Origin: Alistipes sp.
GTDB taxonomy: Bacteria; Bacteroidota; Bacteroidia; Bacteroidales; Rikenellaceae
DNA length: 64,000 nt
Direction of reading: 5' to 3'
Assembly: GCA_017474235.1 (NCBI GenBank)
Contig: JAFVIB010000004.1
Coordinates: forward strand, 1-64,000
Part shown: positions 10,001 to 19,020 of the stretch, piece after piece
Layout of the letters: every line of letters begins with the position of its first letter
How positions within the stretch are numbered: the first letter of the stretch is position 1
Translations under genes and position numbers: made by a program
Notes under the pieces: generated by a model
What the model saw: only the letters and a program-made list of their open reading frames with translations
Database searches by the model: none
What the model was told of the DNA's origin: nothing

Positions 10001-11306
10001 AAATATGCGTCGTCTCTATGCGAAGTACTTCCCGGAGGGCTTCGAGGGTCACCAGTACGACATCCCTGCATGGCAGAAGATGAAGAATATCTCTAATGAG
10101 GAGCTTTGGAAGGAGCGTATGTTCCTCAAGAACCGCCTTATCAAGACTATCAAGCGTCGTTATACCGACCCATCACAGGTTCGTTTTGACTCTCCACGCC
10201 AACTTGTACAGGTATCAGAGGGTATCAAGCCGGAGATTCTGACAATCGGTTTTGCACGCCGCTTTGCAACTTATAAGCGTGCGCACCTGCTCTTTACAAA
10301 CCTTGAGCGTCTGTCAAAGATTGTAAACAACCCTGAGCACCCTGTACAGTTTATCTTCGCCGGAAAGGCTCACCCTAACGATAAGCCGGGTCAGGACCTT
10401 ATCAAGCGCATTGTTGAGGTATCACTTATGCCTGAGTTTGTAGGTAAGATTATCTTCTTGCAGAACTACGATATGGAGCTTGCTCGTCGTATGGTTCAGG
10501 GCGTTGATGTATGGCTCAACACACCAACTCGTCCACTCGAGGCATCTGGAACATCAGGCGAGAAGTGTGTAATGAATGGTGTAATGCAGTTCTCAGTTCT
10601 CGACGGTTGGTGGGTTGAGGGCTACAAGGAGGGTGCAGGTTGGATGCTTCCTATGGAGCGCACCTTTACCGACCAGAGCTACCAGAACGACCTTGATGCC
10701 GAGATGATCTACACAACTATCGAGGAGCAGATTGTACCTATGTATTATGCTCGCGATGAGAAGGGTATCCCTACCGAGTGGTGTACAGCAATCAAGAGCT
10801 GTGTTGCAGATATTGCATCCAACTTTACAACAAACCGTATGCTTACCGACTACGAGGAGCGTTTCTATAATCAGCTTGCAGAGCGTAAGAGTGCAATGGT
10901 TGAGAATAACTACATCCTTGCTCGTGAGCTTGCAGCTTGGAAGCGTAAGGTTTCAGCGGCTTGGGATAGCGTTCAGATTCTCGATGTAGAGCGCGTACGC
11001 GTAGAGAAGGAGGCACTCTTTGTTGGAGAGTCATACCGCTTTGAGGTATCTCTCGACATTGCAAACCTCAACCCTGAGGATATCGGCGTAGAGCTTGTAG
11101 TGGCAAAACCTGTTGTGGGCAACCAGGCAGCAAATGTTGATTACTCACTCGCCTTTACTCAGAGCAAGGTTGATGGCAATAAGGTAGTCTATACCCTCGA
11201 ATATACCCCTCGCAAGACCGGTATCTTCGATATAGCAATCCGTATCTTCCCTAAGAACGATAAGCTTGCACATCGTATGGATTTCGCCCTGGTTAAGTGG
11301 GCTTAG
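7059..11306 (+). CDS. Glycogen synthase (GT3)-glucan phosphorylase (GT35) fusion
   Basis: A 1415-residue two-domain protein. The N-terminal half (about 1-550) is a eukaryote-type GT3 glycogen synthase: SWEVCNKVGGIHTVVATKA near the start and YEPWGYTPLE with the paired glutamates near 436 and 444. The C-terminal half (about 590-1415) is a GT35 alpha-glucan phosphorylase of the short type: FSMEYGLH, NEGHAAF, and EASGTSGEKCVMNG with the expected pyridoxal-phosphate lysine near 1169. So chain elongation and phosphorolysis sit on one polypeptide. I recall similar fusions in other Bacteroidota. Own promoter and terminator; the rest of the glycogen operon follows. Confidence 0.93.
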   Translation: MSEKKFTPDTLFEVSWEVCNKVGGIHTVVATKALTATKMLGDKYIVIGPDFSQDNGNREFEEDATLFRAWRQQLYNAGIRVRIGRWKIVGSPIAILIDFTTHFSQKDDILKSLWDNYNVDSLSGQWDYVEPVLFGHIAGQVIASYVENIAATTDKVVAHFHEWMSCSGGLYLRQHSPYVATVMTTHATVMGRCIAGNNLPLYGNLAKFNADDLARQFNVTAKHSIEKMGAQFHDAFLTVSDITARECKHLLDKEVDVVTPNGFENDFVWTGAEYNAKRAEARKAMITVAEACLGCTFTTEPLIVGTSGRYEFHNKGLDVFFESLKRLSQSNVEREILAYVTVPAANHGARTDLQAFLKDNNNAIDASQYRHSTHYLDNLAWDQVAKAIAEYGLDAADSKVKVIFVPTYLNQNDGIFNKNYYELLVGMDLTVFASYYEPWGYTPLESIAFSVPTITTTLAGFGVWAAGLENHDGITVIERNDTNSSQAAAEIALTIQQFASRLEEEVAELRASAFEVSKLALWKNLFRHYQKAYQVAIESCVARTNRAVLGDGGSKTEQINFVRQQLFAERPAWQRVMVEKSLPEVLRPLEELSRNLWWSWTLGARDLFEYIDKDLWVEVNRNPIALLDKFSLERLAELEQDKEFLTKLGEVYAQFQEYMNEAPKSETPKIAYFSMEYGLHHTLKIYSGGLGILAGDYLKEASDKNVPMVAVGLLYRYGYFTQRLSAQGSQEAVYEPQNFFKLPISPVRDEDGSWVTVQVAFPGRTLYARVWRCMVGRTALYLLDTDYEANLEEDRQVTHYLYGGDWENRLKQELLLGVGGIRALNKMGIKQDVYHCNEGHAAFIGLERIRNFIGRQKLSFSEALEVVRSSSLFTTHTPVPAGHDAFPESMIRQYMSHYPDVLGITWDQFINLGKVNPNDVNEKFSMSVLACNLSQEVNGVSWLHGEVSKDILGNMWPGYFKNELHIGYVTNGVHYPTWTASNMRRLYAKYFPEGFEGHQYDIPAWQKMKNISNEELWKERMFLKNRLIKTIKRRYTDPSQVRFDSPRQLVQVSEGIKPEILTIGFARRFATYKRAHLLFTNLERLSKIVNNPEHPVQFIFAGKAHPNDKPGQDLIKRIVEVSLMPEFVGKIIFLQNYDMELARRMVQGVDVWLNTPTRPLEASGTSGEKCVMNGVMQFSVLDGWWVEGYKEGAGWMLPMERTFTDQSYQNDLDAEMIYTTIEEQIVPMYYARDEKGIPTEWCTAIKSCVADIASNFTTNRMLTDYEERFYNQLAERKSAMVENNYILARELAAWKRKVSAAWDSVQILDVERVRVEKEALFVGESYRFEVSLDIANLNPEDIGVELVVAKPVVGNQAANVDYSLAFTQSKVDGNKVVYTLEYTPRKTGIFDIAIRIFPKNDKLAHRMDFALVKWA

Positions 11307-11386
11307 GCATTGATTGGCTTTTGTTGCCAAACAATACCTAAAAGGTAGCTACCAAGTTGGTCATAATAGACTAATTTATAGTAAAA

Positions 11387-11427
11387 AAAGTGGTTTGGGT
11401 GTTAATTTTACGCTCAAACCGCTTTCT
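11387..11427 (+). terminator. Terminator after synthase/phosphorylase gene
   Basis: A 15-bp stem with G-U pairs: AAAGTGGTTTGGGTG (11387-11401) with CGCTCAAACCGCTTT (11411-11425), followed by CTTTG. It separates the fusion gene from the debranching-enzyme operon. Confidence 0.7.
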
Positions 11428-11474
11428 TTGATAAAAAAATCGCAAAAAAGAGTGCGAGTTTAATAAAAAATTCG

Positions 11475-11482
11475 TATCTTTG
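11475..11482 (+). promoter_or_regulatory. -7 element of glycogen operon
   Basis: TATCTTTG about 34 nt before ATG 11516. No clear TTTG lies at the usual distance, so only the -7 box is supported. Confidence 0.5.
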
Positions 11483-11515
11483 ATTACATCTTGTAAAATC
11501 TTACTAAAAAATATT

Positions 11516-13504
11516 ATGCCGGGATTAACATTTGACAAACGGGAACTTGGAAACTTGGAGTATTCGCTTCAGCGCGAAATGCTTGCAACCGACCGTCGTG
11601 GCGGCTATATGAGCACCACTATTGTAGGTTGTAATACTCGCAAGTATCACGGACTGATTGTTGCCCCTATCGACTCAACCGACCAGACCTATGTTTTGCT
11701 CTCCTCGCTTGATGAGACTATCGTGCAGCACGACCAGTCGTTTAACTTGGCTTTGCATCGCTTCCGCGGTGTCTATGAGCCAAGAGGTCACAAGTACATC
11801 ACAGATTTTGAGTACACCCCTTGCCCAACAATCACATATCGTGTGGGCGGTGTGATTCTGAAGAAGGAGTTGCTTTGGATTCACAAGCGTACCCATCTGA
11901 TGATTCGTTACACTCTTGTAGATGCACACTCAAAGACCACTCTGCGTCTGCGTCCATTCCTCGCCTTCAGAAACAAGCACTCGCTCTCTAAGGCAAATAT
12001 GGATGCCAATGTGCGTTCTTATCCAGTAAAGAATGGTGTGAAAAACCGCCTCTATGACGGTTTCCCTTGGTTGCACATGCAGCTGAGCAAGGATAGCGCG
12101 AAGTTTATCGCTGCACCGGATTGGTACTACGACTTTGAGTATCAGAAGGAGATTGAGCGTGGCTATGAGGGTTATGAGGATCTGCTTACAACAGGTTACT
12201 TTGAGATGGATATCGAGAAGGGTGAGAGCATTATCTTCTCGGCATCTGTTGATGAGATGGCTTCAGCAGAGGATATTGTTGAGTACTTCAACACCTCTAT
12301 CGCTCGCCGTACACATAAGATTGACTTCCGTAGCTGTCTGCACCACTCTGCACGCCAATTTATCATCCGTCGTCCGGGTGATAGAACAGAGGTTGTTGCC
12401 GGCTACCCTTGGTACGGTGTCGATGGTCGTTCAACATTCATCGCGCTCCCGGGTCTTACCCTTGAGCAGGGCTATAAGGAGGACTGTATGGCAGTTCTCG
12501 ATACTATGGTTGCAGATATGCACAATGGCGACTTTGCAGGCTCAGCCTCTGCCGAGGTTGCAGCAGATGCGCCACTGTGGTTCTTCTGGACACTCCAGCA
12601 GCTTGAGTCTCATATCGGCGCAAAGAGCGTATGGGAGAAGTATGGCGAGGTTATGAAGAGCATCTTGAGTGCATATCGCAAGGGCTTCTTCGGTGGCTGC
12701 GTGGCTCTCCACAGCAACGGTCTTATTTGGGCGGCTCGTGAGGGTTATGCACTTACTTGGATGAACTCTGTTATGAACGGCACACCACAGACTCCTCGTG
12801 CAGGTTATACTGTCGAGATTAATGCGCTGTGGTATAATGCAGTATGCTATGCCCTTGAGCTTGCAAAGAAGTGCGGCGATAAGGAGTTTGTTGCAGAGTG
12901 GAAGAACCTTCCAAAGCAGACAAAGCAGTCATTTATCGAGTGCTTCTACCTTGCAGAGGAGGGTTATCTTGCAGATTATGTAGATTTGCGTGGTGCAGAT
13001 AAGTCTGTTCGTTGTAATCAGGTTATTGCTTGCGGTCTGCCATACACAATGGTTAGCGAGGAGCAGATTGTAAATATTCTGCTCACTGTTCGCCAGCACC
13101 TGCTTACACCACTTGGTCTGCGTTCACTTTCACCTGAGGATTCACGCTTCGAATCGACATATAAGGAGAACCCTATCGAGCAGGAGGCAGCCAGCAAGAA
13201 TGGTGCAGTATGGGTATGGCCTCTGATGTTCTACTTTGAGTGTGCTTTTGCTCTTCAGGGCGAGAAGTTCCTCTCAAAGGCAAAGGATATGTACGAGGCT
13301 TATGATGACAATATTCAGACCTACTGCATTGGTTCAGTTGCCGAGTATTACGATGCCAACCCTCCATTTGCACCACGCGGCGCAGTATCACAGGCTTGGA
13401 GTGTAGGCGCACTGCTCTATATCCAGCAGCTTATTGAGAAGCAGGAGGCAAAGGCTGTTCGCGCAGCAAAGCGCAATGCTAAAAAAGATGTAAAAAACAA
13501 GTAA
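11516..13504 (+). CDS. Glycogen debranching enzyme (amylo-alpha-1,6-glucosidase, GH133 type)
   Basis: Removes alpha-1,6 branch glucose from limit dextrins. An N-terminal GDE_N-type domain (TDRRGGYMSTTIVGCNTRKYHG, residues about 23-44, overlapping key residues RGGY and KYHG) precedes a C-terminal (alpha/alpha)6 region with PWYGVDGRS, FFWTLQQLE and TPRAGYTVEINALWYNA. The family TWMD motif reads TWMN here (Asn at about 417). I start at ATG 11516, because the 12-codon upstream extension overlaps the promoter. 662 residues. First gene of an operon with the GT4 (12 nt on) and GH57 genes. The tail is lysine-rich. Confidence 0.92.
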   Translation: MPGLTFDKRELGNLEYSLQREMLATDRRGGYMSTTIVGCNTRKYHGLIVAPIDSTDQTYVLLSSLDETIVQHDQSFNLALHRFRGVYEPRGHKYITDFEYTPCPTITYRVGGVILKKELLWIHKRTHLMIRYTLVDAHSKTTLRLRPFLAFRNKHSLSKANMDANVRSYPVKNGVKNRLYDGFPWLHMQLSKDSAKFIAAPDWYYDFEYQKEIERGYEGYEDLLTTGYFEMDIEKGESIIFSASVDEMASAEDIVEYFNTSIARRTHKIDFRSCLHHSARQFIIRRPGDRTEVVAGYPWYGVDGRSTFIALPGLTLEQGYKEDCMAVLDTMVADMHNGDFAGSASAEVAADAPLWFFWTLQQLESHIGAKSVWEKYGEVMKSILSAYRKGFFGGCVALHSNGLIWAAREGYALTWMNSVMNGTPQTPRAGYTVEINALWYNAVCYALELAKKCGDKEFVAEWKNLPKQTKQSFIECFYLAEEGYLADYVDLRGADKSVRCNQVIACGLPYTMVSEEQIVNILLTVRQHLLTPLGLRSLSPEDSRFESTYKENPIEQEAASKNGAVWVWPLMFYFECAFALQGEKFLSKAKDMYEAYDDNIQTYCIGSVAEYYDANPPFAPRGAVSQAWSVGALLYIQQLIEKQEAKAVRAAKRNAKKDVKNK

Positions 13505-13516
13505 AAAATAGGTACA

Positions 13517-14824
13517 ATGAGAGTTTTAATGTTTGGATGGGAGTTTCCGCCCCATATTGCCGGAGGATTGGGAACTGCTTGCTACGGAATGACGCGAGGA
13601 TTGGCGCGTAACGGCGTAGATGTAACTTTCGTTATGCCGCACGCCAGTGGCGATGAGGATGAGCGTTTTGTCAATATTGTCAATGCCAGCGATGTAGAGA
13701 CAGTCTTTGGCAATGTAGATTCAGACTCTGCGGATATTATCGAGAAGATGTCGTTTATTCATATCGACTCTAACCTTGTACCTTACCTCTCTCCGGAGGA
13801 TTATGAGACTTATCACGATGAGTTTGTCAAGACCGGAGAGAAGCGTTGGGAGACAAAAGATGTTTGGAGCCAGCGATACACCTTCTCCGGAAAGTATGGA
13901 GCTAATCTGCTTGAGGAGATTGCTCGTTATGCAATTGTAGCAGCACAGGTGGCAAAAGACCACGCCGGCGAGTTTGATGTTATCCACGCCCACGACTGGC
14001 TGACATACTTTGCCGGTATTGCAGCAAAGCGCGTGTCAGGCAAGCCGTTAGTTGTACATATGCACGCTACCGAGTTTGACCGCTCGGGCGAGAATATCAA
14101 CACTCAGACCTACGCTATCGAGCGCGCAGGTATGCACGCTGCCGACCGCGTAATTGCAGTGTCAAATCTTACTCGTAATATCATTATCAACCGCTATGGC
14201 GTACCTGCCGAGAGAGTTGTTGCAGTGCATAATGCTGTACGCTTTACCGATAAGGGCGAGGCTTGGCCCGAGCGCGGTGTAGAGGATAAGGTTGTAACAT
14301 TCTTGGGTCGAATTACCTTCCAAAAGGGTCCTGACTACTTTGTCGAGGCTGCTGCAAAGGTACTTAAGCGTTGCCCTAATGTACGATTTGTTATGGCAGG
14401 TTCGGGTGATATGATGAATCATGTTATTCGTCGTGTTGCACGCCTTGGTATTGCAGACCGCTTCCACTTTACCGGCTTCCTTCGTGGTGCAGATGTAGAT
14501 AAGATGTTCCAGCTCTCTGATGTCTTTGTGATGCCGTCGGTATCTGAGCCATTCGGAATTGCTCCGCTTGAGGCTATGCGCTCGAATGTTCCGGTGATTA
14601 TCTCAAAGCAGAGTGGTGTTGCCGAGGTGCTTGACTATGCAATCAAGGTTGACTATTGGGATGTAGATGCTATGGCAGATGCAATCTATGGTCTTGTAAA
14701 CTACCCTGCCCTCTCGAAGATGTTTGCCGAGAAGGGTCTTGAGGAGGTTATCTCGCTTAAATGGAACGATGCCGCTGCAAAGATTAAGAAGGTCTATGAG
14801 GAGGCTATTGCCGATTGTAAATAA
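13517..14824 (+). CDS. GT4-family glycosyltransferase (glycogen synthase-like)
   Basis: A 435-residue GT-B transferase. The N-terminal WEFPPHIAGGLGTACYGM gives the GGLG nucleotide-sugar signature, HAHDWLT follows near 155, and the E-x7-E pair is in SEPFGIAPLEAM (E344, E352). By context it works on alpha-glucan: it lies between debranching enzyme and GH57 amylase in one operon. It may supply the ADP-glucose-dependent synthase activity alongside the GT3 domain upstream, or make maltooligosaccharide primers (inference). No signal peptide, so cytoplasmic. Confidence 0.88.
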   Translation: MRVLMFGWEFPPHIAGGLGTACYGMTRGLARNGVDVTFVMPHASGDEDERFVNIVNASDVETVFGNVDSDSADIIEKMSFIHIDSNLVPYLSPEDYETYHDEFVKTGEKRWETKDVWSQRYTFSGKYGANLLEEIARYAIVAAQVAKDHAGEFDVIHAHDWLTYFAGIAAKRVSGKPLVVHMHATEFDRSGENINTQTYAIERAGMHAADRVIAVSNLTRNIIINRYGVPAERVVAVHNAVRFTDKGEAWPERGVEDKVVTFLGRITFQKGPDYFVEAAAKVLKRCPNVRFVMAGSGDMMNHVIRRVARLGIADRFHFTGFLRGADVDKMFQLSDVFVMPSVSEPFGIAPLEAMRSNVPVIISKQSGVAEVLDYAIKVDYWDVDAMADAIYGLVNYPALSKMFAEKGLEEVISLKWNDAAAKIKKVYEEAIADCK

Positions 14825-14849
14825 TAAGAAATAAATAAACACAAAAGAT

Positions 14850-16061
14850 ATGAAAACAGTTTGCTTGTATTTTCAGGTACATCAGCCTTGGCGTCTGAAG
14901 ACCTACCGTTTCTTCAACATCGGCAAGGACCACAACTATCTGGACGATCTTACAAATCGTGCCATTATGCAGAAGATTGCTCGTGAGTGCTATCTTCCAA
15001 TGAACTCACTGCTTCTCAAACTCATTAAGGAGAATAAGGGCGCATTCCGCGTGTCATTCTCTCTTACAGGTACTGTTGTTGAGCAGTTTAAACTCTATGC
15101 ACCGGAGGTTCTTGACTCATTCCGTGAGCTTGTAAAGACCGGTTGCGTTGAGCTTCTCTGCGAGACCTACTCACACTCTTTGGCAGCTCTTTCAAGCAAG
15201 GAGGACTTTACTGAGCAGGTAAAGGCTCATCAGGCAATGCTCAAGAAGGAGTTTGGTGTTAAGCCAAAGGCATTCCGCAATACAGAGTTGATCTACTCAG
15301 ACGAGATTGGTGCAATGGTTGGCGAGCTTGGTTTCAAGACTATCCTTGCAGAGGGTGCAAAGCACATCTTGGGTTGGAAGTCTCCTGACTATGTATATGC
15401 AGGTGCAGCTGATCAGAGCATCCGCGTACTGCTGCGCAACTATAAGCTCTCTGATGATATTGCATTCCGCTTCTCAAATCAGGGTTGGGATGAGTATCCG
15501 CTCACAGCCGACAAGTATGCATCTTGGCTCAGCGAGGCAGATGGCGAGGTAGTAAACCTCTTTATGGACTACGAGACCTTCGGCGAGCATCAGAAGGCAT
15601 CTACCGGCATCTTCGACTTTGTTAAGGCTCTGCCAAAGGCTGTTCTTGGTCGTGGCGACCTTAAGTTTGCCACTGTCTCTGAGACAGCAGCCGAGCACCA
15701 GCCTGTAGCAGTTATGCACTGCCCTCACGCAATGTCTTGGGCAGACGAGGAGCGCGATATTACCGCTTGGCTTGGTAACGACCTTCAGAATGAGGCATTT
15801 GCAAAGATTTACGAGCTTAAGGATAAGGTTCGCAGCCTTAAGAGCGACGACTTTAACTATGTTTGGAACTTTATGCAGACCTCAGACCACTTCTACTATA
15901 TGGCAACAAAGTGGCTCTCTGATGGCGATGTTCACTCATACTTCAACCCTTACGGTTCATCTTATGAGGCATTTATGAACTATATGAATGTCCTCTCAGA
16001 CTTCCAGATTGAGGTAGAGAAGGCTCTTGCAGCAAAGAGATCACGCAAGAAGGCTAACTAA
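14850..16061 (+). CDS. Glycoside hydrolase family 57 (alpha-amylase/glucanotransferase type)
   Basis: A 403-residue GH57 (beta/alpha)7-barrel protein. QVHQPWRL near residue 10 is the first conserved region, FRNTELIYSDE (about 142-152) carries the likely nucleophile Glu, and FMDYETFGEH (about 237-246) the likely acid Asp. No signal peptide, so an intracellular alpha-glucan enzyme. Last gene of the glycogen operon, 25 nt after the GT4 gene and followed by a hairpin terminator. Exact bond specificity (amylase, 4-alpha-glucanotransferase or branching) cannot be read from sequence. Confidence 0.9.
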   Translation: MKTVCLYFQVHQPWRLKTYRFFNIGKDHNYLDDLTNRAIMQKIARECYLPMNSLLLKLIKENKGAFRVSFSLTGTVVEQFKLYAPEVLDSFRELVKTGCVELLCETYSHSLAALSSKEDFTEQVKAHQAMLKKEFGVKPKAFRNTELIYSDEIGAMVGELGFKTILAEGAKHILGWKSPDYVYAGAADQSIRVLLRNYKLSDDIAFRFSNQGWDEYPLTADKYASWLSEADGEVVNLFMDYETFGEHQKASTGIFDFVKALPKAVLGRGDLKFATVSETAAEHQPVAVMHCPHAMSWADEERDITAWLGNDLQNEAFAKIYELKDKVRSLKSDDFNYVWNFMQTSDHFYYMATKWLSDGDVHSYFNPYGSSYEAFMNYMNVLSDFQIEVEKALAAKRSRKKAN

Positions 16062-16080
16062 CACACATACTAACCACCGC

Positions 16081-16113
16081 AACCCCGAAAGCCTTTTGGT
16101 TTTTGGGGTTGTT
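16081..16113 (+). terminator. Glycogen operon terminator
   Basis: A 13-bp stem with two G-U pairs: AACCCCGAAAGCC (16081-16093) with GGTTTTTGGGGTT (16098-16110), TTTT loop, then GTTT. Confidence 0.75.
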
Positions 16114-16133
16114 TAATATAAACCTTTGTGGCT

Positions 16134-17339
16134 ATGAGAAGATTATTGTCTTTGATAGTGCTGATGCTCACAATTTTTTTAGCCAATGCGCAGTTCTACA
16201 CAACCCAAAACCGAGAGGCTGCTATCCGCTTTTTCAATAAGCCAAGTGACCGTCGCGAGATAATCCTCCCGACAATTGACGGCTACAACCTCTACAAAGC
16301 CGACCTGCACACCCATACCATCTACTCAGATGGCGATGTAACTCCACGACAGCGTGTGCGTGAGGCGTGGTATGACGGATTGGATATTGTAGCTATTACC
16401 GACCACCTCGAGATTCGCACCTATGAGAAGTTTATGCTTAAGGTGCTTGAGCCATATAATAAGAGCAGCAAGCCGTTTAAGTATGAGCACGCAGGCATCG
16501 CCAACAAGACCGACAAGAGTACCCCTGTCCTTGCCAATCTCAATGCCGCCTATGACGAGGCGATATACTATGCCGAGCGCGAAAAACTACCTATTATGGT
16601 TATTCGTGGTACCGAGATTTGGCGAGATACAGAGACTATTGGCGAGTTCAACGCCCTCTTTTTGAAGGATATAAATGCTGTTTGCCACGCAGATTTGTTC
16701 GAGTCATTCCGCAGAGTCAAGGAGCAGGGTGGACTGATAATGCACAACCACCCGGGATATACCCGCAACACAACCGCTATCGAGGGTGTAGAGCAGGCCC
16801 GCGCATATAATGAGGGTTGGATAGATGGTATAGAGATTGTAAACAGCACCACACTCTATCCTGCGACAATCAGCCGTTGCCTTGAGAAGGGTCTTTTTAT
16901 GGCGGCAAATACCGATGCTCACACACCGACTGCGCATATATGGGGTGCTGATAAGGATTTCTTCCGCACAATGACCTTTATCTTGGCAAAGAGTTGCAGT
17001 GAGAATGATATCAAAGAGGCTCTCAAAGCCGGTCGCACAATTGGTTATACGGCAAACAACCTTATGGGTAGCGAGCAACTGCTCACAGCCTTTATCAACG
17101 AGGCTCTCCTCTGTCGTATCGTAGCCGAAAATAAGAAGAAGGATGAGCGCACTTACTGCCTTACAAACAACTGTTCTGTGCCATTTATCCTACATCGCGG
17201 GGGCTCAATATACCACCTCAAGCCATTTTCAACTCTACGATTTACATTTACAGGCGGAGAGTTGCCAAAGTTTACAGTTGATAATATGTGGCACGCAGAC
17301 GAGCAACACCCGACCGTAGAGATTACCCTTGACAAGTAG
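16134..17339 (+). CDS. Secreted PHP-domain phosphodiesterase (Sb-PDE-like)
   Basis: About 401 residues. The N-terminus MRRLLSLIVLMLTIFLANA is a signal peptide, so the protein is periplasmic. The PHP metal motif ADLHTHTIYSDG lies at about 50-61, with ITDHLE, MHNHPGY and ANTDAHTP as further ligand segments. PHP proteins are metal-dependent phosphoesterases; the substrate is not evident. I use ATG 16134 rather than the GTG two codons upstream because the signal peptide then starts cleanly with MRR. Its stop overlaps the 3' end of the convergent MurK-MurQ gene by 17 bp. Confidence 0.85.
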   Translation: MRRLLSLIVLMLTIFLANAQFYTTQNREAAIRFFNKPSDRREIILPTIDGYNLYKADLHTHTIYSDGDVTPRQRVREAWYDGLDIVAITDHLEIRTYEKFMLKVLEPYNKSSKPFKYEHAGIANKTDKSTPVLANLNAAYDEAIYYAEREKLPIMVIRGTEIWRDTETIGEFNALFLKDINAVCHADLFESFRRVKEQGGLIMHNHPGYTRNTTAIEGVEQARAYNEGWIDGIEIVNSTTLYPATISRCLEKGLFMAANTDAHTPTAHIWGADKDFFRTMTFILAKSCSENDIKEALKAGRTIGYTANNLMGSEQLLTAFINEALLCRIVAENKKKDERTYCLTNNCSVPFILHRGGSIYHLKPFSTLRFTFTGGELPKFTVDNMWHADEQHPTVEITLDK

Positions 17340-19020
17340 TCTTATTACTATCTGCTACTGCATCCACAGCCTTTTGAACAGAGCCGTGGAGTAGTAGCAG
17401 ATTTTTTGCCTGCTCATAACCAAGTCCGAGCAGCTCAACAATCATTCGGGTACCTCGATCGACAAGTTTTTTATTCGACAGCTGCATATTGACCATCTTG
17501 TTACCCTTAACGCGACCAATGCCTATCATAGCCGTCGTAGTAATCATATTGCAGACCAACTTCTGAGCCGTTCCCGACTTCATCCTCGAACTTCCCGTCA
17601 CAAACTCCGAACCGACAACCGTCTCAATGGCAATATCAGCCTCAGCCGCTGCCGGAGAGTTATAGTTTGATGCTATAGACGCTGTAAGCAACCCATTCTG
17701 ACGAGCTTTGCGCAGCACCCCCACAACATAAGGTGTCGTTCCCGAGGCAGCTATACCCACAACCGTATCAAGGGGTGTAGGATTAAACTTCTCAAGGTCG
17801 AGCCAACCCTGCTCTGTATTATCTTCAGCCCCCTCAACAGGTGTTCTGAGAGCCTTATCGCCACCCGCTATAATGCCGATAATTACCGTTGGTGGCATAC
17901 CGAATGTTGGCGGAACTTCCGAAGCATCCAGCACGCCAAGACGACCACTCGTCCCCGCACCCATATAGAAGAGCCTTCCACCTTGTTTTAATCTCGGTAT
18001 AAGCTGTTCGACAAGCTCTCTAACTGCCGGCAGAGCCCTCTGAACGGCATCTGCAACACGGTGATCCTCTCTATTTATCGCTTGCAGAGACTGCTCAACA
18101 CTCATCTCTTGCAGATTGTCATAGTATGACGGCTCCTCTGTAAACTTTCTAAAATTATCTCCCTTCTGACCCTCTACGCTCTGCACACAGCCGGAATAGT
18201 ACCTTGCAAGCCCCTCAATTGGAGATTGTGCCACCATAACAAGCTCAAAGCCGGCACGCTCAACCACTCGGCGCAATATATCCTCAAACCAATAGGCAAC
18301 AGAGCCTACGCAGTAGAGCTTTCGCAGTGGATATTGCAGCAGATTACGATTTACAAACTGCTCAAAACACTGCTCAACCAGCCCCCTAACATAACTATCA
18401 TCCAAACGCGGAGAGAGAAACTTCGTAAATGAAGCCAAGAACCTATTTGCTTGCGGCTGACGATATACCCTCTCCAAAATATCCGCTTCCGAGAGCGAAT
18501 ACTCCTCTTCAAAGGCTTGAACAATATGCTTTGGTGCCACACCCTTGAATATATCGCTCACAAGAGTTCTTCCTATCACTGCCCCACTACCCTCATCACC
18601 GAGAATATAACCAAGGGCAGCAACCTTATCGGTCTGCACTCCATTCTTATAACAAGCAGAGTTTGAGCCTGTTCCCAGAATTGCTACAATACCGTCGCCA
18701 TCTGCAACAGTACCCTTTACAGCACCCTCCATATCACTCGCCGCATAGACCTCCGCGCCACAAAAAGCCGAAGCAAGCACCTCTGACAACACCACGCTCT
18801 TCTCAGGCGTAACACCTGCGCCAAAGAGATATACGCGCTCTATGTCGTACTCCGACACCTGCGGTACAACACCTTGAGCGATGATAGTCTCTATTTGGTC
18901 TTGTGTGCGCATAAAGGGATTTATACCCTCTGTAACTATTCGCTTTACGATAGTTGCATTTGTGGTATCTACAACAGCCCAATCACACTTCGTCGAGCCA
19001 CCATCAGCTATAACAATCAT
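17323..19020 (-). CDS. MurNAc kinase-MurNAc-6-P etherase fusion
   Basis: A 565-residue fusion. Residues 1-285 are a BadF/NagK-type ASKHA sugar kinase: DGGSTKCDW at 6-14, GTGSNS at 116-121 and GDEGSGAVIG at 141-150. Residues about 296-565 are a complete MurQ: SIS motif MGAGTSGRLG at 353-362, catalytic ASE with E368, EGAED at 396-400 and TGSSRMKSGT. Together they would phosphorylate MurNAc and cleave the lactyl ether to GlcNAc-6-P, like the separate MurK and MurQ described in Tannerella forsythia (established knowledge). The start overlaps the symporter stop by 4 nt (translational coupling). Confidence 0.92.
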   Translation of the reverse strand: MIVIADGGSTKCDWAVVDTTNATIVKRIVTEGINPFMRTQDQIETIIAQGVVPQVSEYDIERVYLFGAGVTPEKSVVLSEVLASAFCGAEVYAASDMEGAVKGTVADGDGIVAILGTGSNSACYKNGVQTDKVAALGYILGDEGSGAVIGRTLVSDIFKGVAPKHIVQAFEEEYSLSEADILERVYRQPQANRFLASFTKFLSPRLDDSYVRGLVEQCFEQFVNRNLLQYPLRKLYCVGSVAYWFEDILRRVVERAGFELVMVAQSPIEGLARYYSGCVQSVEGQKGDNFRKFTEEPSYYDNLQEMSVEQSLQAINREDHRVADAVQRALPAVRELVEQLIPRLKQGGRLFYMGAGTSGRLGVLDASEVPPTFGMPPTVIIGIIAGGDKALRTPVEGAEDNTEQGWLDLEKFNPTPLDTVVGIAASGTTPYVVGVLRKARQNGLLTASIASNYNSPAAAEADIAIETVVGSEFVTGSSRMKSGTAQKLVCNMITTTAMIGIGRVKGNKMVNMQLSNKKLVDRGTRMIVELLGLGYEQAKNLLLLHGSVQKAVDAVADSNKTTCQG

